Positions 45,779-57,137 of a stretch of 64,000 bases of DNA are shown here, piece after piece. How positions within the stretch are numbered: the first letter of the stretch is position 1; each line of letters begins with the position of its first letter. The stretch is from the NCBI GenBank assembly GCA_025201375.1, contig JAIWZP010000072.1, positions 61,961-125,960 on the forward strand. Direction: 5' to 3'. The translations under genes were made by a program, and so were the position numbers. This DNA is from Gongronella butleri (taxonomy: Eukaryota > Mucoromycota > Mucoromycetes > Mucorales > Cunninghamellaceae). The notes beneath the pieces were generated by a model. That model worked only from the letters and a program-made list of their open reading frames with translations. It had not been told where the DNA came from and made no database searches.

Positions 45779-48700
45779 GATATATTATTTCTTTTGTGTG
45801 AATGTGTGTGTGTTTTAGAAATTGAAAAAAAGAAAAAAAAATGGCGTCGTTCTGATCTCACGCATTAATAAAGCTTTTTTTTTTTTTTTTTTTGGGTTGT
45901 TCAATCGCCGTTCATGCAAAATCCGAATCGGTCATCAAAATGAAGTGCGCTTTGCGACGGTCACATTGGGACGGAAGGCACTGATTAGTAATGGCGCGCA
46001 TTCTTGCATTGTTGCCGCGCACAAAATGCCATCACGTTTGAAAATAGTGCATATTTTTGGCAAAAAGGCAGATGTATGGGCTTGCCGTAGCCTGGGCTGT
46101 CATTGTACCGTTGCGATGGGTTTCAGGACGGGATGAAAAAAGCCAACCATGTTTTGCTGATTTGTGTCACCGACATGGCTGTATGGAGTTTGATGCGCGC
46201 AAAAGACGTGCGTGCACACAAAATGCCGATGACACCCTTGTTTGATCCCTTCTTTTCATGACTTCCTTGACAGATGCAAGGGGGCTTCCTGTAGTGCATG
46301 CGCTTGATTTCTAATCATTGGGCCATGGCGGCCAATTGCCAGTTCCGGTTTCAGCGAAGTTCCGAAGATCGACTAGATGCATTATTAATGATGGGTGATG
46401 GATGAACGCCATTTCCACTTTGTAGCCTGCCAATGCAATGCGACATGACAGCGGCTGGTGCACCGAGCGCCTTATTTATCATCTCACACGCTTGCTAGCG
46501 AGCCTGAGCAACGTTGATCCGTTGCCAGGCAACGCTCTGTCATCCGAATTGGGGTGCGCGACGCGCTCTCACGCGCATCACACCAGAAAAATCACGGTCA
46601 CGTCTCATTTTTGTGATTATGTAGGCAGCCATGGTGAAGCTTCCAGAGAGTTCGCTTGGCCAAAACCTCTAATAGGCTTAAAAAAAAGGAGCCAAACGTG
46701 GTCTGAACGTCGTACACACTTTAAAACTTTGATTTTTATTTCATCAGATCCTATCTGGATACTGCTTTCGAGCCCAAGACTCCTTGTGGTGCCTTTTGGG
46801 TTCTTGAGGGGACATCTGGACTAAACTTGACAGTGGTCGGATCACGACAGGGCCAGAAATCGCGATTTTTTTAAGGGGGGTCAGGCGTGAATTTTGAAAT
46901 CAAAAGAAATTTAGGTGCTACAGTATGATAGGATTGCCACGCCATTCTTAAATATGGTGAACAAGTTCCATGCACCAACCAACAGAAACGTAATAAAAAT
47001 CAGGGGTCAATCATCTGGGGTTTCCAAACAATCCAATTTACGCTGTTCCAGGGCCTTGTTTTTTTCCACACAATTCAACGAAAACTGGCCGCAGGGCCTT
47101 GAATGGCTGATTGTTGGAAAGAGCATGACTTGCTGTGTACGGCAGAACCTTTGATCATTGGAAGAAGCCGAGACTCCACGAAATGGGCGCGAGATTAAAA
47201 AAAAAAGGCGACCCTAATTTGTCAGTTTCAAATGGCACTTTTTGCCGTCATAAACCATCCCCAACCCACATCAAAGGATGCACCTGGAGAATGCGATGTT
47301 GGTATAAACATTGGCGCGGCATTACAGCGCGTTTTCCCCGTGCAATTCGCCGATAAAGTTTAATCCAAATTCACCCCATTGCTCGTCACCTAGCAAGTGG
47401 ATCTCACTCTCGTTTGGTTTTTTTGTTGGTTTCTCCATACGGTCCTCCTTGTATGTGCGCTTGGCAAGATTCATTAAACCTGTTTTTTTCAATATTGGAT
47501 TTGAGCTCGTGCAGGCTAAAATTTTTCATTTGCGTTTGACGCGCGCTGGTGGCTTTATATCTGGTCCCTACAGTATTTGGGGGCGCTTCGCTTGAATCTT
47601 TTCTGCGTGGCGTAATTTCGAGGCTGTGAAACTGAGCCAAGTTGACGAGGTAGTACCGAGAAATGGTCAAAAACCCAAAATAAGGATCAGAGACGCGATG
47701 TGCCGCGTCACGCGCCAGTTTTTTTTTTTTTTTTTTTTTCACTTGGAGGTTTAACCGCTTTGACAGATACGCCATTTCATCACTGGAATCCAGGTCGAGG
47801 GTGCGAGGCGCCCTTTTTTTTTTGCCGCCAAATTGATACAAATGATCATGTGACGTGCTGATTCATGCAACAGGATGACGATGGTGGGGGACGGGCCGGA
47901 TTCCATTGGGGCACACGCATGCGTGCCCATCATTTTCAATTGACAGCAGTACGACCGGTGCAAAATCACGTCAGATATGCTTTAGTCATTGAAATTGATG
48001 GGTTTCTGATACCCCGTGGACGCAATCTGATCGCGTCGTGACGATAACTTGGTTTTTTTGCACAAAATGGATCCCGAGTCGTACGGGCAGGGTTGCACCA
48101 TCCATGGCCGCTGGCTGACAGAACGTGGTTGGGGCCCCGGAGACACAAGATAGATTGAAGCGTGTCGAGTGATGAGAGCTTGCAGTGTACCAATCGAGAG
48201 ACAGACGGGTCAATGGCTTCATCCTTGCCGTGGATGTCTTGCTCAGACTGCAAAATGCTAAGCAATTGGTGCACAGGGGGGCTGTGATCAATCACACCAA
48301 ACAATGCCACACAAAGAAGCTTCGGCGGCATCGTTCTGATTCGCTTCAACGACAAAAAAAAAAAAAAAAGCAGGGCAAAAACTGGTCCCTGCACGCCCAT
48401 GGTCTTGCGTGGATGAGGGGTCGATCATCGCCATGGACTGCATGGATGCGATTTGTTCCAGCGCGATCTCCGCAGCAATGGTAGCATAGTTGGCTTGTGC
48501 ATTGCCCATTTGTGAGCGTCATCGTTGGTTTTGCCGAATGCCGGTTAAACCATTGACAAAGGACTTTTTTTTTTTTTTTTGCTCCGCTTGTCCCTTTTTT
48601 GGTCACACAAGGTCAATGGCCCATCACAGACCATCACAGGCATCACAAATATCACAAGGTGGGGGAGGATGAAACACGAATGTTGATCATTGGCATCACC

Positions 48701-48817
48701 TGGCAACTAAAAAGGAGGCACAGAAAAGAGGGGACTGATCCGCTAGGCTGATTAAATATAAAAAAATATAAGGACTGTGAGCACAGGACATTAAAAAAAG
48801 AAAAAAAGAAGCGGAAG
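45779..48817. other. Region upstream of reductase copy 2 and following spacer
   Basis: Bases 45779-47812 repeat the upstream region of unit 1. The spacer 47813-48817 is unique here. On its minus strand (48509-47966) there are open frames, one beginning MGNAQANYATIAAEIALEQI, that could be exons of a small gene. Donor and acceptor choices are poor, however, and no family is recognised. Confidence 0.4.
46520..46534. promoter_or_regulatory. RFX/X-box-like palindrome, unit 2
   Basis: Same 15-base inverted repeat as at 43001-43015, with unchanged flanks for over 100 bp on both sides. It lies about 740 bp upstream of reductase copy 2. Confidence 0.4.
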
Positions 48818-49159
48818 ATGACACGATGTGTGACGATGGAGCAATGCATGTTCATGGTCGGGTTCGTGTTCCCTTTGGCATGGTTTGTTGGGAGCACTGA
48901 TGGCAATTGCTGCCAGCGATATGAAAAAGAGGCCGATTCGTGGCGCAAACGTTGTCGCATTGCAGCAACTCTGTTTTTGACGATATGCATTGTGGCTGTC
49001 GTACTTTTGATGGTCTTCAAGCCTTCAACGTTTGGACTGTTGACGAGCAACACGTCTGCGCAAACGTCATCCGCCACAAAGGCCGCCAACAGACCCGGTG
49101 TGCCCGTCAATGGGTCGACAACCTGGGGTGATACGATTGCTGGATTGACAATTGACTGA
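48818..49159 (+). CDS. Small two-helix membrane protein, unknown
   Basis: A 113-residue frame with two hydrophobic helices: MFMVGFVFPLAWFVGS at about 10-25 and IAATLFLTICIVAVVLLMVF at about 47-66. They are separated by a charged, cysteine-containing linker (CCQRYEKEADSWRKRCR). The tail is S/T/N-rich and polar. The codon pattern and the positively charged WRKRCR next to helix 2 look like real coding sequence. Upstream exons are possible, since the first residues (MTRCVTMEQ) carry no signal. No function can be assigned. Confidence 0.5.
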   Translation: MTRCVTMEQCMFMVGFVFPLAWFVGSTDGNCCQRYEKEADSWRKRCRIAATLFLTICIVAVVLLMVFKPSTFGLLTSNTSAQTSSATKAANRPGVPVNGSTTWGDTIAGLTID

Positions 49160-49446
49160 TCTGCACCCCCCCTTTCTTTTGCCCTGGCAACAATAAAAAA
49201 AACTGAGCGGGAAGGGATGAGGTTTTTCCGGTTTCAAGCCCGCTCATTCGCTCTCTTTTTTTTTTTTTTTTTTTTGGATATTTGAATGCCTCTTTGGGAC
49301 AACGCCTTTTTCTTTCTCGTCCTCTTTCCCTCACTCTTTTTTTATATTATTTTTGTTTTTTCCTCGCCCACTTTGTGTACGTGCCTTTTTCCGCTTCTCA
49401 ACGCGTCTTTCTTCGCTTTTTTCTCTTTTGCACGACTTTTTTTTCT

Positions 49447-52400
49447 ATGAACAACAACAACAACGCGTGGCTCGCAGCCCCGAGTGACTCGCCCATGGGC
49501 GCTTATCCTGGCGACTCGTCTCAGGGCGACGGTGGGCCACCCAACAAGCGATCCCGCATATCCCGTGCCTGTATGTCTTGCTCAAAGTCCCTTTTTCCAT
49601 ACGTTTCTAGAACTAACTCTCGCAAAACACTTTTTCTTCTTTTTTATCTTTTCTTCTTTCGTGCTTTAGGCGATACGTGCCGCAAAAAGAAAATCAAGTA
49701 TGCCACCTGCCCCATTTTTCAACACTTTGCTCGCCGCGTGGCGCCGCTTTTTCCCCAGTTTTGGATTTCTCGGGTCGCAGCTAAGCCGACTGACCTGTAC
49801 CTTTTTGTTTTTCTCTCTCACTTTTTTCCAGGTGTGACGTCGACAATCAGCATCCGTGTACGACTTGCAAGCAATACGACTGGCAATGTACCTTTAATGA
49901 TGTATGTTTTCTTTCAATTTTTTTTTTTGGACGCGCACAGCTGATCATCTTCTCTTTGTTCCTTTTGTAGATGGCCAAGAAACGTGGCCCACCCAAAGGG
50001 TAAGCCAAAAGAGCACGGGGATGAGAACAAAATGACATCAAAACGACAAAAAATGACAAAACAAGACATCTTGCCTTTTTTTTACGCCCTTTTTTTTCTT
50101 TTTTTTTTTTATTCAGGTACATTGAGAGTCTTGAGCAGCGATTGAAGCGCATGGAGGATTTGCTGGGGCGCATGCAACCTGCAGATGACGACTCGCAGCC
50201 TGCGACCCCCACGCATCATGGGCATGACGCACACAGCCCACGATCTTTGAGCAGCTCCGTGGATGGCGAGCGACAGGCACCCAAGGACAAGGTGGTTCGT
50301 TTCCTGGGAAGCTCGTCGGGGATGTATCTGGTCAATGATATTCTCAAATCGCAAAATACCGATCAACATGGCTCGCCGCCGCCTCCGTCCGCGTCCTCGT
50401 CATCATCATCAGATGCTGCCGCAGCAGGAGCAGGAGCCAATGGATCGGGTGCACCCGGAGTTGGACCTCACGGACGATCCATCGCGTCATCTTCATCGAC
50501 TTCGTCTGTTTCCACGTCTTCCACGGCTAGCCAGCAGGCACATCATCACAACCACCGCCACGATGATGACAAACGCGACGACGAATACACGGATTTGACA
50601 CTTGCACAAGGAGGTACGATCCGGATCCGGCCAATGAACCAGTATGAGGACGATTTGGTGATGGTGCGCGAAGAGACGGAATTCGAGAGCAAGCAGCGTG
50701 CGGTGGCGGCTGTTGAGCACGAGCGGCTACTTGAATTGGTGCCACGTTCCATCCAAGAGGCATTGATCAAGATTTACTTTGAATATCCTTGTACGACGCT
50801 GCCCATTTTGGACAAGGACGAATTCATGGCGTGCTTCCAAGGCAAAACCGATTATCCGATGTCCCCCTTGCTGATTTGCGCCGTGTGCTCGTACGCCTGT
50901 TATCTCGTGCCCTCGGACCACCCCATTTTCCAAAAGTCGCAAATGTCTCGCAACAAGATCTTTGATACGTTGATGGATCGCGCCATCCAATCCGCCCGCT
51001 CCGCCTATTTGCTGCCACGCACCGCCACCGTCCAAGCCCTCGTCTTATTGTGCGCACACCCCACACACACCGGTGATTCTTATCGCAATTGGATCTGGTC
51101 CGGCATGGCGGTGCGCATGGCTCAGGATTTAGGTTTGCATCGCACCGTCCTTACCCATGATCCCACCAAATTGGCCATGCTCGAGCAACGCAGGCTGTTG
51201 TGGTATGCCGTCTACATCACCGACCGATGGTGTTGCTCCGCCATGGGCCGCCCACTCGCCATTGCCGACTCGGATTGCGACGTTGGCCTGCCACAGATAG
51301 ATGTCCCTGGTGAACCGGGCAAATATGGTATGTTTGTCAATCTCGTCAAGTTGTCCGGCATCCTCGGCGAGGTCTTGCGCCGCATCTACTCACCAAAGGC
51401 CAAAGCCATGGGTTACAAGTCGCCCCTCATGGAGCAGACCGTGTGGGGCCTCGAAAAAATGCTGCACGAGTGGTTTGAGCAAGTCCCCACCCAATTCCGC
51501 ATTACGCACGAACAGCTCCAATCCATGAAAGGCATCGAATACACCCAGCTCGACCTCTTACGCTCCGGCGGGCCCCTCACCCTCTGCTACTATGCCGTCG
51601 TCATCCTTCTCTTCCGCCCTTTTCTCGTCTTGGAGGATCAGGCGTCCACACCGCTCTTCCAGCAAGCCCCTGCTCGCTGCCTCGAGGCTGCTCGGCGCGC
51701 CGTCGACGTTGCAAGGCATGTGCCACTGATGGACCTCACCCGCTTTGGCTGGAATTTCGCTGGTATGTTGAAAAAAAAAAAGAAAACAAGAAAATCGCGC
51801 TTTTATCATACAGTGACGCGCTCCTGTACACGAATGGGCACATCCTCTGTGTCAATCCGTTTGGATTGACGCGGTTTTTATCGAGATTGACGCGGTTTTT
51901 CCTTGTCATTGGCGATTTTCTACGAGACTGACGCGTTTTTTTTTTTTGCTTTTTTTTTTTTTTAGTGTACTCGGTGTTCCAGTCGTCCTTGATCCACGTG
52001 TATCATTGTACAAGCAGTGACAAGGCGGTGGCGCGCACGGCGCAGGACTATACCAGGATTGCGATGCAAGAATGCCTCGTGCCCATCACAAACGACTTCC
52101 CATCTGGCCCACCCATTGCCAAATTCCTGGAGAATATCTTGGTCTTGATGAAGGCCGACCCGGTACTCGTAGAGAAGATCCGCACCATCACGCCGCCGGC
52201 TATCGGCTCGTCTTCCGCGACTGCGGGCGCAACAGCCACACAGCAGCTCCAACAACAGCAACAGCAGCCACAGCACGCATCCCAAGAGATGAAGCCATCG
52301 TCCAATGCCAACATGTACCCTGTACACGCGTCTGCATCGTCATCCATGTCGTCTGGCGCCATGATACCACCACCGTCGCCAATGAGCGTGCGCCAGATCG

Positions 52401-52746
52401 TCACAGACGACCTGCCGCCCAACATAGCACATCAACAGCAACAGCAACAGCGGCAGCAGCAGCCTTGGGACTTGCTGACGCTCGCAATGACTCAGAGCCC
52501 CATCCAATACGGCGCAACAAGTATGGTCATGACCCCAGCAACATGGCAATATCTCTTCTCCACAGCAGGCACGCCATTTGCAAACAACTCGAATCAATTC
52601 AATGGCACCGGAATGGACCCTCCATGTAAAGGAAAAAAAAAACAAACTAAAAAGATGTGTTTTGCTGATCGACGCGCTACTTTTTTTATTTTTTTCTAGT
52701 TGCCATGGATGGCGCGTTCATGGATGCCAACGGCCCCTTTATGTAG
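49447..52746 (+). CDS. Zn2Cys6 fungal transcription factor with Fungal_trans domain
   Basis: Nuclear regulator. Exons 49447-49570, 49670-49697, 49832-49901, 49971-49999, 50117-51762, 51966-52625 and 52700-52746 give 867 residues. The binuclear zinc cluster is assembled from exons 1-3 as CDTC-RKKKIK-C-DVDNQHP-C-TTC-KQYDWQ-C (CX2CX6CX7CX2CX6C). MAKKRGPPKGYIESLEQRLKRMEDLL follows, a basic linker and coiled coil. The middle-homology domain starts near LLELVPRSIQEALIKIYFEYPCTTLPILDKDEF and includes GLHRTVLTHDP, RRLLWYAVYITDRWCCSAMGRPLAIADSDCDVGLP. The tail (after about residue 700) is Q-, S- and P-rich, plausible for activation. The xlnR/cutinase-factor group fits the KRGPPKGY string; the target genes are unknown. 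Confidence 0.93.
51763..51965 (+). repeat. Intron with repeated TGACGCG motif
   Basis: Intron 5 of the Zn2Cys6 gene holds three TGACGCGGTTTTT / TGACGCGTTTTT units (about 51868, 51889, 51930), each followed by T-rich sequence. The last lies at the normal branch-site distance from the acceptor. Confidence 0.6.
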
Positions 52747-53074
52747 TGCTTTGATGATGATGTGCAATAGCCAATTACCCCCCTCCCTTTTCCCCCGCTC
52801 ATTCTCTTATTTATGAAAAAAAAAAAACTCCAGAACGAAAAAAAAAGAGGTTTGCTTCCATTCTTCTTGCCGTGGTCCGAGGATGTAAAAAGCGTGTGCA
52901 ACAATGATTCTGGGACCTATTGCAATTGGCCCAAACCTAAAAGTGATTGGGGGGAGCGGGGGAGTCCAAACGGGTGCGTCCGTCATTTTCATTCTCTTTC
53001 CTCTTTTTTTTTTCTTTTCCTTGTCCTCGTCGGCTTGTTGCGTGTCTGACATACCCCCCGTTCCTTTCTTCCTT
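52747..53074. other. Spacer, promoter of AP-2 sigma gene
   Basis: T/C-rich leader and A-runs. Nothing else is recognised. Confidence 0.4.
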
Positions 53075-53656
53075 ATGGTACCTCCAGACTATGACGTACC
53101 GCTTGCAGCTGGCTCATTTTTCTTGCTTTTTTCGTCTTTTTACATAGCTACGCTTTATTATTGTTCAGAATCGCCAGGGCAAGACCAGATTGGCAAAGTG
53201 GTATGTGCCATACGAAGATGAAGAGAAGGTCAAGCTCAAAGGCGAAGTCCACCGGCTCATTGCGCCGCGCGACCAAAAGCATCAAAGCAATTTTGTAGAG
53301 GTAAATGCATAAAAGGGCGAAATTGTTGGCTCCTTCCCCACCTCGAGTTGACGCGTTGCCTTTTTTTTTTCGTTTTCAAGTTTCGCAATTACAAGATTGT
53401 CTATCGACGCTATGCCGGTCTATTCTTTTGCGTGTGTGTAGACGCCAATGACAATGAATTGTCGTACCTCGAGGCCATTCACTTTTTTGTCGAGGTGCTC
53501 GATGCGTTCTTTGGCAACGTGTGCGAGCTGGACCTCGTCTTCAACTTTTACAAGGTGTACGCGATCCTCGACGAGGTGTTTTTGGCGGGCGAAATCGAGG
53601 AAACGAGCAAAAACGTCGTTTTGACACGGCTGGATCACTTGGACAAGCTTGAATAG
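53075..53656 (+). CDS. APS2: AP-2 complex subunit sigma
   Basis: Small chain of the AP-2 clathrin adaptor used in endocytosis. The model is ATG alone (53075-53077), then 53148-53300 and 53381-53656, giving 143 residues (human AP2S1 has 142). The protein reads [28 protein letters not shown], then [51 protein letters not shown], then [32 protein letters not shown]. The longin-fold strands and the [11 protein letters not shown] block are diagnostic. AP-2 is favoured over AP-1 by the [15 protein letters not shown] and FLAGEI wording and the C-terminal LDKLE. The first exon consists only of the start codon: ATG is followed directly by GTACCT, and the acceptor ACATAG precedes CTACGC. Without it no start codon is in frame. 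Confidence 0.93.
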
Positions 53657-54244
53657 TCAATAGGACTAAAAAAAAAAAAGAATAAAAAAGCACATGCATG
53701 ATGATACCTTCACCTCGTTCCGTGTCATCCGTTGTCATGGCACCCGCGCAAAAAAAAAAAAAAAAATTGGAAGAACATAAAAAAAAAAAAAGGGTCGAAT
53801 TGGCAAAAATTCATGGCTGGTCCCCACCCCCCATTTTGGGCCTCTTCCCGGCCTGTGTAACCCCCCAAAAATCGCTAAACCTTAATTTTGTTTTTTTCTT
53901 TTGTGTGAGTGTGTTTTTTTTTGTTGTTTCTTCCCTTGCCCTCCCTTTTTTCCTCTTTCTTTCTTCTTGTGGTCTTTTACCGTCTCGCGTGCCCTATTTT
54001 TTTTTCTTTCTCTTTTTCTTATCTTTTTTTTTTTATACTCACACTTTTCTGGCCACGAGGTAAAAAAAAAAAAAGACACTAAACACGTCTTTTGCGTTCA
54101 TCTCACACGTTGGCTAGTGTAGGGCAGCCTCCTCCCTTTCTTTTTCGGTGATTCAGTAAGTTGCCAGTGCTCCCCCTTGGTTTCTTTGGCGCAAAAGCTC
54201 ATCATCTCAACGTGCTCGTGCACACTCGTTGCTTTGAATAGACA
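53657..54244. other. Spacer before TUP1
   Basis: A 588-bp stretch rich in A and T runs with a C-run near 53825. The distal 150 bp are the T/C-rich leader of TUP1. No gene or structured RNA is recognised. Confidence 0.4.
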
Positions 54245-56641
54245 ATGTCTGTGTACAACCATCGGCCTATGGTGCCTGCCACGCAAAACCGCTTGCTCGA
54301 GCTCTTGGACAGTGTCCGCACTGAGTTTGAGCAGCTGACGCAAGACGCCATGATATGCAAAACGCAACGCGACGAATTTGAAATGAAGAGTAAGCGATCT
54401 TTTTGCATGATTTTGCTTCTTTTTCTTGAAAATGATCGGAATCGAACCATTGGGCCACGAATTCACCTCACTTTTTACTTTTTTTGCATACATCAGTGAA
54501 CAGCCAGATCCAGGAAATGGGCCAAATCCAACAGAGCCTCCTGGATCTTGAGCGATCACAACAAATCATGAAAAAACAGTAAGACATCCGCATGGCCCAC
54601 ACGCGAGCCTCAATTGACCATTTGCTCACGCGCACTTTTTCTAGGTACGAGGAAGAAATTGGCCGTCTCCGCCAACAGCTCGAGCAGGTACGATGATGTG
54701 CCTGCCTGACAACGCGTTTTTTTTTTTTTTCATTTTTTTCTGTTTTGGCGCGCAATTGGCTCATTTTTTTTTTTTTTTTTTGCAGCATGGTCAGCATGTC
54801 CCGCCTCCAAGCTACATGAATGGTAGAGAGACACCACGAGACACTGGCAAGAGAGACACATGCAAAAGATATTAATAGGCTGATCTTTTTTTTTGTTTAT
54901 TTTAGGGTATGCACAGCAAGCACCTTCGCCTGTGCCGCCTTCATTGGAAGCCAATCCTTCAGCCACACCGCATTCCATGTATACCAACGGGCTTCCGCCT
55001 GCGGCCGCATCGCCATCTGGCCCCTCTGGTCCGTCCGGTCCGTCCGGTCCCTCGGGCCCTTCGGGCCCTCATGGCCCGCCATTGACTGCGTCTCCTTACG
55101 CCAATGGGTCTCCTCAGACATCCGTTGCCCCTTCTCAACGTAAAAAAAAAAAAAAAAAAAAGAGAAAGAAAGGAAAAAAAAGGGCCCTGCCGCGTTTCAC
55201 ATGGTGTCAATGTTGCTAAACTTTAATTTTTTTTTTTGTCCCGCCATTGTCACTTTAGGTCCCCCTCCTTTGAACGTCAAATCGGAAAATGCGTTCAATG
55301 ACATGGATCCTGAGTCCATCCCGCCCAACATGAAGATTGAGGGCCAGGATTGGTTTGCCTTGTAGGTCCTTTTTATTTCTTGTCCTGTGCCCGCCATTGA
55401 CACGCGCCTCGTCCTTTTTTTTCGTTTTAGGTTTAACCCCAAGGTGCAGCGCTACCTCAAGGTCGACTTGCTTCACTCGTTTGACCACGGGTCGGTCGTC
55501 TGCTGCGTGAAATTCAGCGCAAATGGCCGATACCTTGCTGCCGGCTGTAACCAGTCCACCTACATCTACGATACAAACTCGGGCACCAATGTTGCGTAAG
55601 CTCAATGGATGATACTCGCTCAAAACGCGTTAAAACGCGCTTTAGACCGCGACTGACACGCTTTTTTGTGTTTTTTGGCCTTTTTTTTAAATAGTGTTCT
55701 CCAAGATGAACACGCGTCGCGTGACACTGACCTGTACATTCGCTCCGTCAGCTTCAGCCCTGATGGAAAGTACTTGGCCACTGGCGCCGAGGACAAGCAG
55801 ATCAGAGTAAGAAATTGACTCTTTTCGTCCTTTTTTTTCCATTTTTTCATTTTTTTGGGCTTGTTCTCATGGATTTCTTTTTTATTTCAGATCTGGGACA
55901 TTGGCAAGAGCCGCATCTTGCGTGTGTTGCGCGGACACGACCAGGACATTTACTCGCTGGAATTCAGCCGTGATGGCAACATTCTGGTTTCTGGGTCTGG
56001 CGACCGCACGGTGAAGATTTGGGACTGGCTGGAGGGCCGCATCATGCACACGCTGCGCATCAGTGAGCAGGATCAAAAGGATCCTGGCGTGACAAGCGTG
56101 GCGATTTCGCCGGACGGCCGATTGGTAGCTGCAGGCAGTTTGGACAAGGTCGTGCGCGTGTGGGATGCCCACACGGGTCAGCCGCTCGAGCGCCTCGAGG
56201 GCCACAAGGACAGCGTGTACTCGGTTGCCTTCATGCCCGATGGCATGACCCTCATCAGCGGCTCCCTCGACAAGACTTTGCGCCTCTGGCAGCTTGGCAC
56301 CAAGGGCAATGCCCTTCGTCAGGTCTTCACCGGCCACAAGGACTTTGTCCTCTCCGTCGCAACCACCCCCGATGGACAGTGGATCGTCTCGGGATCAAAG
56401 GACCGCGGCGTCCAGTTCTGGGACCCACATACCGGCCATACCCAATTCATGTTGCAAGGACACAAGAATTCAGGTAAGAAAAAGAAAAAAAAAAGCCGAC
56501 CCTGACGCATGCCATTGACCCTCCTTTTCTTGATCAGTCATCTCCGTGGCAACGAGCCCTGCTGGTAGGAGACCCATGTTCGCCACCGGCTCCGGCGACA
56601 ATCGCGCGCGCATCTGGACCTTTGAATCCCTGCACGCGTAG
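54245..56641 (+). CDS. TUP1: Transcriptional corepressor Tup1
   Basis: Global repressor acting with Cyc8/Ssn6. Ten exons (54245-54389, 54497-54578, 54645-54687, 54786-54822, 54906-55139, 55259-55361, 55431-55595, 55695-55806, 55891-56473, 56538-56641) give 535 residues. The N-terminal tetramerisation helix is [31 protein letters not shown], extended by a coiled coil to about residue 95. A P/S/G-rich linker with a (SGP)n stretch lies near 140-170. The signature [34 protein letters not shown] leads into seven WD40 repeats, with WD-type ends such as [34 protein letters not shown] and ARIWTFE. The start is the conserved MSVYNHR. Length is typical for fungal Tup1 without long Q tracts. Confidence 0.97.
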
Positions 56642-57137
56642 ATTCCCCCCCCCCTCGTCCCTCAATGCTGCTTTCTCTGCCCTCCCCCCACTCCCCACTT
56701 TCCACTGTTCCCCACACTTCTTTTCATGCTCCATCGCTTTTTTTTTTTTCCTTGCTTCTGTCACTTTGTTCAGCGTCTTTCCTTCTCTATTCTCTAGTCA
56801 ATTCATCTCTTTTTTTCTCTTTTGTGTACACTCTCTCTTTTTCTCCTCTTTTCCCCTTTTCCCTTTCAATGATGAAGAATTAAAAAAACATTGAATATAA
56901 AAAAAAACGCGGATGAAATTCATGCACGATGGACAAGATGAGATGGGCGATGTTTCAAGCCATAGGCACGCTCATTGGCCGACATCCATCTAAATTTTCG
57001 CACGCCGGCCGCGAACAATAAGAGAAAAAAAAAATGGCAAAAAAAAGGGCGCTCTTTTTTCTCTCAAATTTTTTTTCGACACCTTGCTTTCGTTCCCCCC
57101 CCTTGTTTTTGCCTCTTTTCCATCATTTTTGCTCGCT
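56642..57137. other. Spacer TUP1/PABA synthase
   Basis: A pyrimidine-rich stretch (56650-56870), partly the 3' UTR of TUP1, then A-rich sequence and a T-rich leader. No gene is seen. Confidence 0.4.

Larger units (their letters stand above)
44303..47812. repeat. Tandem duplication unit 2
   Basis: About 3.51 kb, in the same orientation as unit 1. It starts TTTTGTAAATAAATGG and ends GGGTGCGAGGCGCCC. All four exons of the reductase, their phases and the intron positions match unit 1. Length differences come mainly from homopolymer runs and small indels. Confidence 0.88.

Noticed and set aside
40712..47812. Assembly artefact joining two haplotypes
   Set aside because: Cannot be excluded from sequence alone. 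The clean head-to-tail junction, the small indels and the scattered amino-acid changes fit a real tandem duplication better.
47966..48509. Possible small minus-strand gene beginning MGNAQANYATIAAEIALEQI
   Set aside because: One helix-forming exon looks plausible, but no acceptable donor/acceptor pair links it to the next frame, and nothing is recognised.
54380..54460. tRNA-like box GGTTCGATTCC on the minus strand in TUP1 intron 1
   Set aside because: A B-box match exists, but the A-box-like TGGCCCAATGG abuts it with no room for an anticodon arm, and no stems form.
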